From UBA7330 sp043554545 (lineage in GTDB: Bacteria > Bacteroidota > Bacteroidia > Cytophagales > Cyclobacteriaceae), in NCBI GenBank assembly GCA_043554545.1, contig CP121337.1, positions 248,001 to 312,000 of the forward strand: a stretch of DNA of 64,000 nt. The letters are read 5' to 3'. Positions 17,012 to 25,964 of this stretch are shown here, one piece after another. The position numbers and the translations under genes are program-made. Below the pieces are notes generated by a model, which was not told the DNA's origin, searched no databases, and saw nothing but the letters and a program-made list of their open reading frames with translations. The first letter of the stretch is position 1; each line of letters opens with the position of its first letter.

Positions 17012-17242
17012 TTACAACGCACAGGTATGATGAGTGGCCACCCCTATGCTATAATAAACTAAGCTAGCTAAAACCTCGGTGAGATGCAACGGCTAAAAAC
17101 CTACTGAGTTCCGCGAATGAAAGCTCCTGACTGCTCCAAAGGCCATAAGAAATTGAAAGTTCCCAGAGAGGTTTTAGCGATGAGGCTCCTCATGAAGTGG
17201 CTATGAAATGCTTAAGGCCATTCATCATACCGAATGTTAGGC
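17012..17242 (-). repeat. attC-like site 6 (family C)
   Basis: Left edge TTACAACGCACAGGTATGATG, right edge CATCATACCGAATGTTAGGC; arms GGTATGATGAGTGGCC and GGCCATTCATCATACC pair almost perfectly. Interior shared with site 3. Confidence 0.84.
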
Positions 17243-17248
17243 ATCGTA

Positions 17249-17836
17249 TTACAGTTTTTTTGTTACTGAAGATCTAATTGAGTCATTCGTAATTGGTTTT
17301 AGTCCTCCATCCACAATAAGGTAACTGGTTATAATTGAGTCAATAATTTCCTCATAGTATTCGTCTGGAACGTAGTCTCCTAAACAAGAATTTATAGTGT
17401 TAGTATAAATACTATTTCCAACAATTTTCGATGTTGTTACCTTAGAACCATCCGGGTATGATGTCACTGTTGCAAGTTCAGTGAGTTTAAGGGAATTACA
17501 TAAGTTGACAAGATATATAGTTGAATCAGTAGAATTCAACGTTAATATGTCCATAACCGCAATCAAGCAAGAATCATCTAAGTTTATATCTACTTTTCTT
17601 AGTTCTCTTTTTGGAATCGTTTTATCTTCTTTAAACAAATCAATTGTCCGTAATTGTGACAATGCAAAGTCGCTAAGCTCATTTGTTTTATTTTCAGTTG
17701 AAATCATTTTCGGTGTTGAACTGACTGAGGAATTTGATTCGGGAACAACTTCTGTTATCTCCTCATTTGTACTTTTGACTTTTTCCGTTCCGCAAGAAAA
17801 CAATACTGTAAATAGTACTAAATATCCGATCTTCAT
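17249..17836 (-). CDS. Hypothetical lipoprotein
   Basis: 195 residues with a lipoprotein signal (MKIGYLVLFTVLFSCG). The mature part starts with a Ser/Glu-rich linker and continues into an unrecognised mixed fold (TIPKRELRKVDINLDDSCLI, NTINSCLGDYVPDEYYEEII) with a few cysteines. No family recognised. Single-gene cassette between two recombination sites, probably envelope-located. Confidence 0.7.
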   Translation of the reverse strand: MKIGYLVLFTVLFSCGTEKVKSTNEEITEVVPESNSSVSSTPKMISTENKTNELSDFALSQLRTIDLFKEDKTIPKRELRKVDINLDDSCLIAVMDILTLNSTDSTIYLVNLCNSLKLTELATVTSYPDGSKVTTSKIVGNSIYTNTINSCLGDYVPDEYYEEIIDSIITSYLIVDGGLKPITNDSIRSSVTKKL

Positions 17837-17855
17837 TTGATTGACCCATTATGAT

Positions 17856-17973
17856 GCCTAACGCTCAACTAAAATGAGTATGCGCCCCAGTGGCTAGAGG
17901 CACTGAGGATGCTAGTATGCAATGTTCTATCAAAGGGCTCAGTTCGCATATTCATTTTTAGCATCTGTTATGG
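17856..17973 (-). repeat. attC-like site 7 (singleton)
   Basis: Left edge GCCTAACGCTCAACTAAAATG, right edge TTTTTAGCATCTGTTATGG; arms CTAAAATGAGTATGCGC and GCATATTCATTTTTAG pair. The next gene's stop codon follows within a few bases. Confidence 0.78.
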
Positions 17974-17977
17974 AGAG

Positions 17978-19651
17978 TTACTGTTTGATAATTCTTCTGG
18001 TTATTCTTGCCGATCCAGATTCGAAAATTATTAGATATAGCCCTGAGGGTTTATTTGACATATTAATTTCTAAACTTCCACTTAATACACCTGATTGTAC
18101 TTCCCTACCTGTCAATGTACGCAGAGAATACTCGGCGTTGATGTTGGGATCCGCATTGATGTTGAGGTAGTCAAATACGGGGTTTGGATGAGTTTTTAGA
18201 GAGACATCAAATCTATTTGACCCAATTCCCAAAACTTGGGAGTTAATTTCAATAATTGCGGGCTCTGAAAATTCGGAACCCAAAAACCTGTTGTCAATTG
18301 ATTGTACAGCCCATGAGTAAATACCGCTCTCAAGATCTTTAATATTAAGTCTGTAGAATTTATTTTTTCCAGTATTACCCTCCCTCACAACTTTCCTCCA
18401 ACCTGTGGCTGTGTCGGACATGGGTGATACAATCAGGTTGTGTTGCTGATTTTTGACGTATATATTATACGAATGTATATTATCCGGTACATCTTGGGAC
18501 CAAGAAAATAATACGCTAGTATCACCGATGGTGCTGGTTAGGTTGATTGGGATATTAGTATTCGCTTTATTTTCTTCACTCGTTACATTTTTGTAAATCC
18601 TGTCTATAAAAAAGATGTCAAGATCTTGATCATTGTCATAGTCAACTAAAATCTGACCTTCGTCGAAAGGAGACTCGTTTCTATATTCATAAAAATATTC
18701 AAAGCCATAATCATGTTTTACAAATGAAGAATTCCCCAAGTTTTCGTACATGTTGATGTGGTATAGCAGGTCTAAATCACCATCATTGTCGTAATCGCCC
18801 CAAGAAGTTCCTCCATCACCATACCATGTTCCTCCATTTTCCTCAAATGTGAATTCTATCGGCTCGAAGTTTCCATCCACATTTCTATAAAGTTTATTCT
18901 CACTTAATATATCTAGGTCACCATCATTATCATAATCTACCCAATCATGAGGCCCATACTCATAAATGGCTATTGTATGTTGTACAAATTCAAGCCCTTC
19001 ATTTTGGAGGATAAGATTATTCATTAAAAGATCCTGATCCCCATCATTATCATAATCACCCCAATCAAAATATGAGCTAAAATCAACAATTGGTGGAATC
19101 TCTATCGGAGAAAAATCAAATTTCAAATTCCCATTGACATAAAGGTGACTGCCGTCCGAAGAGATATCCCCAACGAATATATCGTACGAACCATCATTGT
19201 TAAAATCAACAAATGAAGATTTGCGAGGGTGACTTTTAATAATGCCAGGATTTCCGTCAAGGCCAATTTCTGTAAATGATATACCTAAGTCACTAGTATA
19301 TATTTTGATATCACCTTTATCAGAGTCGTATCTGCCAGTAAGCATAATATCAAGGTAACCATCATTGTTGTAATCACCCCACATCGCTGTTCCGCCAGGG
19401 ATATTGAGCAGGGCAAATTCGACTTCAACGAATGAATCGGAACCCTCATTTCTTAAAACCCTTGTTATTGGGCTGCCATTTTCCCAACCAGTTACCAGTA
19501 TATCAAGATCCCCATCATTATCGAAATCACCCCAATCTGATGAACTAGGATAACCCCATACCAAACCAGTTGGGATCACAAGTTCAAAATTCTGAGAGAC
19601 AGCATTAGTGCAGAAAATAAGCAGTGTACTAATGATCAATAATTCCTTCAT
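17978..19651 (-). CDS. Secreted FG-GAP/VCBS-repeat protein with T9SS sorting domain
   Basis: About 557 residues from the ATG at 19651 (signal peptide MKELLIISTLLIFCTNAVSQ). Repeats of the calcium-loop type W-G-D-Y/F-D-N-D-G-D-x-D occur through residues ~25-370 (WGDFDNDGDLDILV, WGDYDNDGDQDLLM, WVDYDNDGDLDILS, WGDYDNDGDLDLLY). A fibronectin-like domain follows (NIHSYNIYVKNQ..), then a C-terminal sorting domain (HPNPVFDYLNIN, GLYLIIFESGSARITRRIIK) for type IX secretion. Likely an exported, calcium-binding adhesin-like protein; single-gene cassette. Confidence 0.85.
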   Translation of the reverse strand: MKELLIISTLLIFCTNAVSQNFELVIPTGLVWGYPSSSDWGDFDNDGDLDILVTGWENGSPITRVLRNEGSDSFVEVEFALLNIPGGTAMWGDYNNDGYLDIMLTGRYDSDKGDIKIYTSDLGISFTEIGLDGNPGIIKSHPRKSSFVDFNNDGSYDIFVGDISSDGSHLYVNGNLKFDFSPIEIPPIVDFSSYFDWGDYDNDGDQDLLMNNLILQNEGLEFVQHTIAIYEYGPHDWVDYDNDGDLDILSENKLYRNVDGNFEPIEFTFEENGGTWYGDGGTSWGDYDNDGDLDLLYHINMYENLGNSSFVKHDYGFEYFYEYRNESPFDEGQILVDYDNDQDLDIFFIDRIYKNVTSEENKANTNIPINLTSTIGDTSVLFSWSQDVPDNIHSYNIYVKNQQHNLIVSPMSDTATGWRKVVREGNTGKNKFYRLNIKDLESGIYSWAVQSIDNRFLGSEFSEPAIIEINSQVLGIGSNRFDVSLKTHPNPVFDYLNINADPNINAEYSLRTLTGREVQSGVLSGSLEINMSNKPSGLYLIIFESGSARITRRIIKQ

Positions 19652-19722
19652 ATGGCTCAATATTCTCATAATTTAATTTTTTTGTCTTTCAGATCCAGCT
19701 ACCATTTTCGTTCGTCTATGCT

Positions 19723-19957
19723 ACATAACGACCAGCTAAGCGGCGGATGTCCGAAACTTGCTAGGTAACGATAAAAGTAACGAAGGTGCACCATCCTGAC
19801 AAGACTTTCAGATGACGATACCCAAAGAAAGACATTCGCCAGTAGCAGAGAAAAAATAGAAATCAATAAAGATGGCAGAAGGTGCACCGAAGTGGGCGAG
19901 TCTCTCAGCAGCAGGCAGATGGGCAGTAGATATCTGCCGACTTAGCGTTTGTTATGC
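19723..19957 (-). repeat. attC-like site 8 (singleton)
   Basis: Left edge CATAACGACCAGCTAAGCGG, right edge CCGACTTAGCGTTTGTTATGC; arms GCTAAGCGGCGGATGTCC and GATATCTGCCGACTTAGC pair. A 62-codon frame inside it is not a gene. Confidence 0.78.
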
Positions 19958-19973
19958 TCATTTATTTTGCATG

Positions 19974-20894
19974 TTAGGTCAGGAAATGATGAACGGCCTG
20001 ATAAGCGTTATCCTGAGAATTAACATTGGTCAATGCAGGTAAAATATCGAATTGGTCTACGACTTCACCTGCCATTTTACCTTCCTTGCTGGCGTATACA
20101 CCCCCTGTTTTGTACTTATTATTCGAAATTGCATCCACAAATCTTGATGCTCCTTTGTCTACTTTATGTCCCATTCCAAACAATGAAAAGAAAATTGGCA
20201 TGACATTATTCCACATAAACTTCATCATTGGGGTTGTATTATCTGCAACAGAAGTACCGCTTGTAGCTCCCGGACTCATTGAGATGAACTTTACATCGGG
20301 GTATTTTCGTGATAATGATGACATGTACAAAGTAGCCACATATTTAACAAGTTGATAGCCCTGCATAACACTAAATTTTTCTCCAAAATAGGACCCGTCC
20401 AATATAGACACTAGCTCTTCACTTGAATGGGTTTTTAGGCCGGAGTTTTTCAGTCCTTTCTTCTTGACACTGAGTATCCCTTCAGAAGTTGCGAGCATTG
20501 CTGTTTTATTCAATTTTCCGGCTTCAATCAGACCTTCAACTAAAACCACATGCCCAAGTAAGTTGCTTGCAGCCAGCTCATTCATTCCAGATTCCGTTTT
20601 ATTATTTGGGTTTCTGCCTCCCATGCCTCCAGCGTTCATAACGAGTGCATCTACACTACCTTCCAATTTTTCTATCGCATTTTTAACTGACTCTACGTTG
20701 GAAATATCCATAATCAGTATTTCGAAGATATCTCTCCCTGTAGAAGCTTCGAGTTCTTTTTTTGCCAATTCTGCCTTTTTGTTATTCCTGCAACCCATTA
20801 TGATTCGGGTTGTTTCTTGTTGTAGTGATAATTGTCTTGCAGTTTCTTTTCCCAGTCCTGCGTTGGCCCCTGTGATTAAAATTGAACTATTCAT
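19974..20894 (-). CDS. Short-chain dehydrogenase/reductase
   Basis: 306 residues, Rossmann fold: cofactor loop TGANAGLGKETA, the VDALVMNAGG strand, and a Y-x-x-x-K pair in MQGYQLVKYVATLYM. Basic residues after the second strand (MGCRNNKKAELAKK) suggest NADP(H). The family is close to retinol dehydrogenase-like and protochlorophyllide reductase-like SDRs. Substrate unknown. In one cassette with a membrane protein and a TetR regulator that is read divergently, which points to control by the TetR protein. Confidence 0.85.
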   Translation of the reverse strand: MNSSILITGANAGLGKETARQLSLQQETTRIIMGCRNNKKAELAKKELEASTGRDIFEILIMDISNVESVKNAIEKLEGSVDALVMNAGGMGGRNPNNKTESGMNELAASNLLGHVVLVEGLIEAGKLNKTAMLATSEGILSVKKKGLKNSGLKTHSSEELVSILDGSYFGEKFSVMQGYQLVKYVATLYMSSLSRKYPDVKFISMSPGATSGTSVADNTTPMMKFMWNNVMPIFFSLFGMGHKVDKGASRFVDAISNNKYKTGGVYASKEGKMAGEVVDQFDILPALTNVNSQDNAYQAVHHFLT

Positions 20895-20942
20895 AATTGG
20901 ACAAATTTTCTTTTAATAAATGTTATCGTGATTGGCTTTTAG

Positions 20943-21359
20943 TTAAGCTTTTGATTCTTTATTTGATGCTGAGGACGAATTGTCTTGTCTGTTAATCAGG
21001 TATCCTAATACCAGTATTATAATTCCGCGCGGCACATCAATCATAAGACCTTCTGATATCCCCTGTGAGAAAGAAACAATTCCGGCCGTAATCGCAATCC
21101 AACCAAATAGCATTCCTAACGACACTCCCTTGCTTTCACCTCGTAAAACCCAAAATATGCTGAGAGTCAGCATTATCCCTAAAAACAAAACGTTCAATCC
21201 CAGATTTAGGCCGATTACAGTCATATCCTCATGGTAGCTCAGTTTGAACATAGATGTGACTACCTCCTGGAAATTAAGAAGCATCATAATGCCCATCCCA
21301 ATTTGCATCAAGGCATTGATAGCCAAGAAAACAACGAATACTTTTTTCAAATTGCTCAT
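20943..21359 (-). CDS. Small four-helix membrane protein
   Basis: 138 residues with four hydrophobic segments (KVFVVFLAINALMQIGMGIM, VIGLNLGLNVLFLGIML, GVSLGMLFGWIAITAGIV, VPRGIIILVLGYLI) and a short Ser-rich tail. Resembles DUF4345/DoxX-type small membrane proteins but no family is assigned with certainty. Directly upstream of the SDR gene and divergent from tetR, with a perfect palindrome between. Confidence 0.65.
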   Translation of the reverse strand: MSNLKKVFVVFLAINALMQIGMGIMMLLNFQEVVTSMFKLSYHEDMTVIGLNLGLNVLFLGIMLTLSIFWVLRGESKGVSLGMLFGWIAITAGIVSFSQGISEGLMIDVPRGIIILVLGYLINRQDNSSSASNKESKA

Positions 21360-21397
21360 GTCTTAATTTGGTTTGATTAAGTTTATTTAAACCGAAC

Positions 21398-21425
21398 GGT
21401 ACAAATGTAATTCTTTATTTGTACC
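21398..21425. promoter_or_regulatory. Perfect palindrome, TetR operator candidate
   Basis: GGTACAAAT (21398-21406) and ATTTGTACC (21417-21425) are perfect complements around a 10-bp centre. A further GTAC lies at 21431. It sits in the divergent region between the membrane-protein gene and tetR and has the size usual for TetR operators. Confidence 0.72.
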
Positions 21426-21450
21426 AATTAGTACATAAGTTTATTTTCTT

Positions 21451-21458
21451 TAAATTTG
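21451..21458 (+). promoter_or_regulatory. Promoter -7 box TAAATTTG of the TetR gene
   Basis: Matches TAnnTTTG; it ends four bases before the ATG at 21463, again implying a nearly leaderless transcript. The same context TTCTTTAAATTTG / TTCTTAAATTTG precedes the HxlR gene in another cassette. Confidence 0.5.
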
Positions 21459-21462
21459 CACC

Positions 21463-22026
21463 ATGCCTAAAGTGGAATTGTTTGATAGGAATGAGGTAAT
21501 TACGAAAGCGATTAACCTCTTTTGGAAGAAGGGATATGGAGCTACTTCTTTATCTGACTTAACAGAGGAACTTGGGATTGGAAAAAGTAGCCTGTATAAT
21601 ACATTCGGGAGTAAAAGGCAGCTTTTTGACCATTGTTTGTCTATCTACGGTAATGGAGGTTCTGAGCTTATCGACAAATTATTAAGGAGAGAAAGCGACC
21701 CGATTTACAGCATCAGGCTGTATTTAGAATTTCAATCAAATAACCTTTTAAAAGACCCTCTATCTAAAGGCTGTTTAATAGCAAATACATCTGCAGAAAT
21801 GGCAAGCGATGAAGAAATCGAACGTTTCCTACTGGAGTATAATCAATCCATGAAGTCTGCAATAGTGAACTATTTAATCGAAGGCCCTCTGGCTGATCAG
21901 GCAGAAGAGATTGCCGACTCTTTACTTATTTATACGACTGGTGTTTCTATCATGTCAAAATATATCAAAGACCCGAAACGCTTCAATGCCTCTCATGATC
22001 AGTTTATTAAATCTTTGATGAATTGA
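21463..22026 (+). CDS. TetR-family transcriptional regulator
   Basis: 187 residues. N-terminal HTH: DRNEVITKAINLFWKKGYGA, TSLSDLTEELGIGKSSLYNT. C-terminal ligand domain resembles TetR_C_16/AcrR-type regulators of the COG1309 class often paired with SDR enzymes (FQSNNLLKDPLSKGCLIANT). It probably represses itself and the divergent membrane-protein/SDR pair through the palindrome at 21398-21425. Its stop codon abuts the next recombination site. Confidence 0.88.
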   Translation: MPKVELFDRNEVITKAINLFWKKGYGATSLSDLTEELGIGKSSLYNTFGSKRQLFDHCLSIYGNGGSELIDKLLRRESDPIYSIRLYLEFQSNNLLKDPLSKGCLIANTSAEMASDEEIERFLLEYNQSMKSAIVNYLIEGPLADQAEEIADSLLIYTTGVSIMSKYIKDPKRFNASHDQFIKSLMN

Positions 22027-22157
22027 GCATAACGCCCAACTATCATCCGTAAGCTGGACTTTTCAAATATCTATAAAAGTATCTCATCACACAGGACTGT
22101 GCAAACAGTTCAGTTAGTGCCGCCGGCAAGGCTTATGGATGATAGTGTCTGTTACAG
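22027..22157 (-). repeat. attC-like site 9 (singleton)
   Basis: Left edge GCATAACGCCCAACTATCATC, right edge GATGATAGTGTCTGTTACAG; arms ACTATCATCCGTAAGC and GGCTTATGGATGATAGT pair almost perfectly. Confidence 0.82.
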
Positions 22158-22161
22158 CCAG

Positions 22162-23166
22162 TTAGAGGTTGTTCAAATAATCAACAATCAATTGCACCCC
22201 TTCTTCATCTATCATCGTCGTACCTACAAATGGCATTCTGCCGTTGACCAAGTTTCTTGCAATCTTTTCTTCTTTACCTAGAATACCAGTTTGTTCCAAA
22301 GGGGTTTCATTTCTGAAGTCAAAGTTTCTCTCATTGGATTTATCCCATCCATTTGGATTGTGACAATGCGCACAATTCATATCCAAATATGCTCTGCCTC
22401 TAACAGATAATTCCAGCTCGCTATTTTTATAATCTGCAATTTGTGGCAAGTCAGTTATATCAATTCTATCATTTATTAGTCCCACCGATTGCAGATACGT
22501 GATCTGATTAATGTTTTCACCATGTCGAATCACTTCGCGATTTAGGTTCCTTAAAGTTGGACCGATTGGAGTAAGCTTTGATTTTGATTGGTGGCATGTT
22601 CCACACTCATTCTTACTCGGAATATGGTACGCAGTAGACAAATTGTTCCCATTACTATCTAACCAACTCACCCGAGTGTCATCGCCATCTAATTCCAGTC
22701 TTGCTTCAGTCTGGGAGTCATTCCAAGTGTAAGTGGCAACATTCCATGAATTATTTTCCTTTATGAGTAAACGGCTTTCTATGATCCTTTTACCTTCCTT
22801 AGCATCTCTTTCATCATTCAAATAGTAAAAAGTCTTGACTAAGATTGTTCCATCTGGAAAGCTGATTGAATCATCATTCAAATCTTGAATTTGAGTTCCT
22901 GATGGAATCTTTATAAGTCTCTGTTTATAAGCATAATCCGTAAAAAGAGTTGAACTTAATTCAAGTAAATGAAAATCCTCGGTAGGGGCTAAGTCCGCCA
23001 TTTCGCCTTGATATATCTCGTAGGAAGAAAGGTTGTCTTCAAAGTCCACAGTTTGCGGATAATTGAACTCGGGTATGCTTATTTCATCATCCCATCTTGT
23101 GTTTACATCTTCACAAGAATCTAATGAAAGGGACAGTAATCCTGCGGCCAATGCAATTATTCTCAT
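22162..23166 (-). CDS. SO2930-like diheme c-type cytochrome lipoprotein
   Basis: 334 residues with a lipoprotein signal (MRIIALAAGLLSLSLDSC). Two CxxCH heme motifs, NECGTCHQ and MNCAHCHN, and the conserved PSKNECGTCH, GPTLRNLNRE and RGRAYLDMNCAHCHNPNGW blocks typical of the SO2930-type family. Such proteins are predicted periplasmic electron carriers or parts of quinoprotein-like systems. It shares a cassette with a divergent LytS/LytTR pair, which may control it. Function in the cell is not established. Confidence 0.85.
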   Translation of the reverse strand: MRIIALAAGLLSLSLDSCEDVNTRWDDEISIPEFNYPQTVDFEDNLSSYEIYQGEMADLAPTEDFHLLELSSTLFTDYAYKQRLIKIPSGTQIQDLNDDSISFPDGTILVKTFYYLNDERDAKEGKRIIESRLLIKENNSWNVATYTWNDSQTEARLELDGDDTRVSWLDSNGNNLSTAYHIPSKNECGTCHQSKSKLTPIGPTLRNLNREVIRHGENINQITYLQSVGLINDRIDITDLPQIADYKNSELELSVRGRAYLDMNCAHCHNPNGWDKSNERNFDFRNETPLEQTGILGKEEKIARNLVNGRMPFVGTTMIDEEGVQLIVDYLNNL

Positions 23167-23392
23167 TTTTAGTTCTTTATTACAATTCTTCGTTTTCGGC
23201 AGGCAATGTGTCTGTATATGGTAGGTATGTCAAATAAAATCAACCAAAGGCCGGTTTAAATCAATCAAATTGGTTTTTACTTTTATGATGAGTGAAGCTG
23301 TTTAATTGAATAGAAACTATGAAGTCATTGATAAACTCAACTTGTTTATTGAATTAATTTGAATTTGTGAGGTATAAATCAGACATTGAAGC

Positions 23393-24439
23393 ATGCGCAT
23401 TAAGTCTTACCAACAAATTATTCAAGCATTCATTTGGAGCGGAGTTTGGTTCATCATTCTGTTCATTCTTAACAAGGAAAATGTCTTTGGTGCTCGTTTC
23501 TGGCTGCAGACTTTCTTTACAGTCACCGGAATTTTCATTGTTGTATTTGTGAATCTAAGGTGGCTTTTACCTGAATTATTCTTTAAGCAGCGCAAAAAGC
23601 TTTATGTTCTTTTAAGCATGATATTGCTAATGACTGTTGTATGGGGAATTCATTCGGATTTCCTGCCTTGGAATCAAAAACAGGATAGGGCCGAGACCAC
23701 TTTTGATAATGATACTAACGAGCAAGAAACCAATAATTTCAGATGGCTAATTCGAAATCTGCCTCCGCTCTTTATTTGCCTTCTTGGAAGTTCATTTATT
23801 GCAACAAGTAGCTATGCTCGTAAAAAGGAAAAGGAGGCCATTTTGCAAGAAAAGTCGAAATTGGAAACGGAATTAAAGTTTCTCAAATCACAAATTAACC
23901 CTCATTTCTTATTCAATACTTTACATAATATCTATACTCTGACTGTCTTACAGTCCCAAGAAGCTCCAGAACAGCTCTTAAAACTATCAGACTTGTTAAG
24001 GTATATGGTATATGATTCAAATGAAGAAAGAGTACCCTTGAATCGTGAAATAGAGTATTTAAACAATTTTCTCAGTCTGGCTCAATTGAAGGATAGTAAA
24101 GGTCTAGATATTCGCTTTGACCTGGACTTGGAAAACACGGACTTGGCAATTGCGCCGTTATTATTTATTCCTTTTGTTGAGAACGCTTTCAAGCACAGTC
24201 AATTTGAAGATCTTGATAAAGGCTTCATTCATATTTCCATCAAATCCAGTCAGCATATTGTATGCCTGAGCGTTGAAAATAGTTTTCCAAAAAGTGAGTT
24301 CAAAAAGGACTTAGTAGGAGGAATCGGCCTTGCTAATGTCAAACAACGCTTAAACCTACTTTACCCGAAGAAGCACAAATTGGAAATAAATGACAATGAA
24401 TCAACTTTCGGAGTAACACTAGAACTGAATTGCTCATGA
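23393..24439 (+). CDS. LytS/YehU-type membrane histidine kinase
   Basis: 348 residues. Four membrane segments in residues ~8-140, a coiled linker, then the His_kinase domain with SQINPHFLFNTLHNIYTL (His171 the expected phosphate acceptor) and an ATPase-type C-terminus (FVENAFKHSQFEDLDKG, GGIGLANVKQRL). It signals to the LytTR regulator encoded next, with which it overlaps by ATGA. In Bacteroidota such pairs respond to envelope or metabolite cues. Here it is cargo of a cassette, divergent from a cytochrome gene. Confidence 0.92.
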   Translation: MRIKSYQQIIQAFIWSGVWFIILFILNKENVFGARFWLQTFFTVTGIFIVVFVNLRWLLPELFFKQRKKLYVLLSMILLMTVVWGIHSDFLPWNQKQDRAETTFDNDTNEQETNNFRWLIRNLPPLFICLLGSSFIATSSYARKKEKEAILQEKSKLETELKFLKSQINPHFLFNTLHNIYTLTVLQSQEAPEQLLKLSDLLRYMVYDSNEERVPLNREIEYLNNFLSLAQLKDSKGLDIRFDLDLENTDLAIAPLLFIPFVENAFKHSQFEDLDKGFIHISIKSSQHIVCLSVENSFPKSEFKKDLVGGIGLANVKQRLNLLYPKKHKLEINDNESTFGVTLELNCS

Positions 24440-25161
24440 AGAAATTCACCTGTATAGTAATAGATGACGAAGAATTAAGTAGAAACCTATTGGAAAACTA
24501 CATAGGACGAGTCAGTTCTTTGGAGCTAATCGCAAAGTTTAAGAATCCTGTTGAAGCACTAGCCACTTTAGCCGAGGATGATGTCGATATTATGTTTCTC
24601 GATATTCAAATGCCAGAATTAACAGGAACTGAGTTTTTAAGAACACTTTCAGATCCACCCGCAGTTATCTTCACAACAGCTTATAATCAATATGCGCTCG
24701 AAGGATTTGAGTTATCGGCAACTGACTATTTACTGAAACCATTCAACTTTACTCGTTTTTTAAAAGCTGTCAATAAAGCTACCGAATTAATAAAGTTAAG
24801 GCGTAATGCAAAAGAGACTTCTCTAGCTGAAACCCATGGCAATGAAGTCCATGATGAGTATTTGCTAATAAATGCCAGTCGGAAGCTTCATAGGGTTCAT
24901 CTGAAAGATATCGAATACGTTCAGAGTGATAAAGAATACGTTATCTATTTCACCAAGCAAGAGAAGATCATGGCCTTGGGTTCCCTAAAGAGTTTGGAAG
25001 AAGAACTTCCTTCAGCTGATTTTATTCGTGTCCATAAATCTTACATTGTTGCCAAAGATCGAGTAAGAAGCATTGAAGGGAATCAAATCAATCTAGAGGA
25101 AATAAAAATTCCAATTGGAGGAACTTATCGCGAAGCTATTGTGCGTACGATTTTCAAATGA
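24436..25161 (+). CDS. LytTR-family response regulator
   Basis: 241 residues from the ATG at 24436 (a TTG two codons upstream is less likely). Receiver domain with Asp10-Asp11 and phosphoacceptor Asp56 (DIMFLDIQMPE), the signalling Thr in VIFTTAYNQYALEGFE, and Lys in YLLKPFNF. The C-terminal LytTR DNA-binding domain (DIEYVQSDKEYVIYF, FIRVHKSYIVAKDRV) binds direct repeats. Partner of the upstream kinase; translationally coupled by ATGA. Confidence 0.93.
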   Translation: MKKFTCIVIDDEELSRNLLENYIGRVSSLELIAKFKNPVEALATLAEDDVDIMFLDIQMPELTGTEFLRTLSDPPAVIFTTAYNQYALEGFELSATDYLLKPFNFTRFLKAVNKATELIKLRRNAKETSLAETHGNEVHDEYLLINASRKLHRVHLKDIEYVQSDKEYVIYFTKQEKIMALGSLKSLEEELPSADFIRVHKSYIVAKDRVRSIEGNQINLEEIKIPIGGTYREAIVRTIFK

Positions 25162-25175
25162 TCTCAACTGATTGG

Positions 25176-25242
25176 CTGTAACGTTCTGTGTATGGTGTCG
25201 TAGCTGACGTTAGGAAGCTATGCACTATACACCTTGTTGGCG
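25176..25242 (-). repeat. attC-like site 10 (short form)
   Basis: Only 67 bp, the size of a classical attC. Left edge CTGTAACGTTCTGTGTATGG, right edge CACTATACACCTTGTTGGCG; arms GTGTATGGTGTCGTAGC and GCTATGCACTATACAC pair around TGACGTTAGGAA. Confidence 0.86.
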
Positions 25243-25282
25243 GTAGTTTTTTTATTTCAGAAGTTCGATTTTGGTCGTTAAG

Positions 25283-25960
25283 TTAATAATCATTTCTAAT
25301 TCGAGCGATTAAGTATACATGAATAAACATGGCAATTGGTACTTGAAAAATAGAAATCAATGTTAACGGGGGTAATCCCATAGGCGTAGGTGCTGGAGAA
25401 ACACTCATCAGGCCAAAGAAAGTCAAGCCGACTACAGTAAACGCACTAGCGAAATCTAATAAACCTAATCCGTTCCAAGCCAATACTAACTTGTTGTATT
25501 TATTCCCTTTGTAGTATATCAATATACCAAGTATAATGGCACTAGTAGCTACTGTTACGTCAAGCAATCCGTTGACTACACCTATCTCAAAGGGCAATTT
25601 ATCTTGAACATAAAATACAAGGAAGAAAATACCTGCAAAACGATAAGCTTGTGTTGAAATAAGCAGCCAAGTTGGAATCTGATCAAGAAAGGCTTTAAAC
25701 TTTTGACTTTTTGACCAAGCAACTATTAATGCAAAAACAGGGATCATTAGCAGACTACCAAAAGCTAAAAAGCCTTTCCAATCTCCTTCCATCCAAGTTT
25801 GTGAATCTTGAAAGTAGGGGATTTGTGCTAGACCAAAAGCTACGAAAAACCAAATAAGCAAGGCATAGCTAAATGGTCGATATCTATTCCAGCTATAAAT
25901 GGATAGTACAATGGCAATGATAAAAGCCATAAGTGAAACTAATACTAATGTTATCTCCAT
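25283..25960 (-). CDS. Hypothetical multi-pass membrane protein
   Basis: 225 residues with about seven hydrophobic segments (ITLVLVSLMAFIIAIVLSI, FLAFGSLLMIPVFALIV, TWLLISTQAYRFAGIFFLVF, VTVATSAIILGILIYY, FASAFTVVGLTFFGLM, IFQVPIAMFIHVYLIARI). No family recognised with confidence. Lies 4 bp after the next membrane-protein gene in the same direction and in one cassette with a divergent HxlR regulator. Confidence 0.7.
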   Translation of the reverse strand: MEITLVLVSLMAFIIAIVLSIYSWNRYRPFSYALLIWFFVAFGLAQIPYFQDSQTWMEGDWKGFLAFGSLLMIPVFALIVAWSKSQKFKAFLDQIPTWLLISTQAYRFAGIFFLVFYVQDKLPFEIGVVNGLLDVTVATSAIILGILIYYKGNKYNKLVLAWNGLGLLDFASAFTVVGLTFFGLMSVSPAPTPMGLPPLTLISIFQVPIAMFIHVYLIARIRNDY

Positions 25961-25964
25961 TTTC

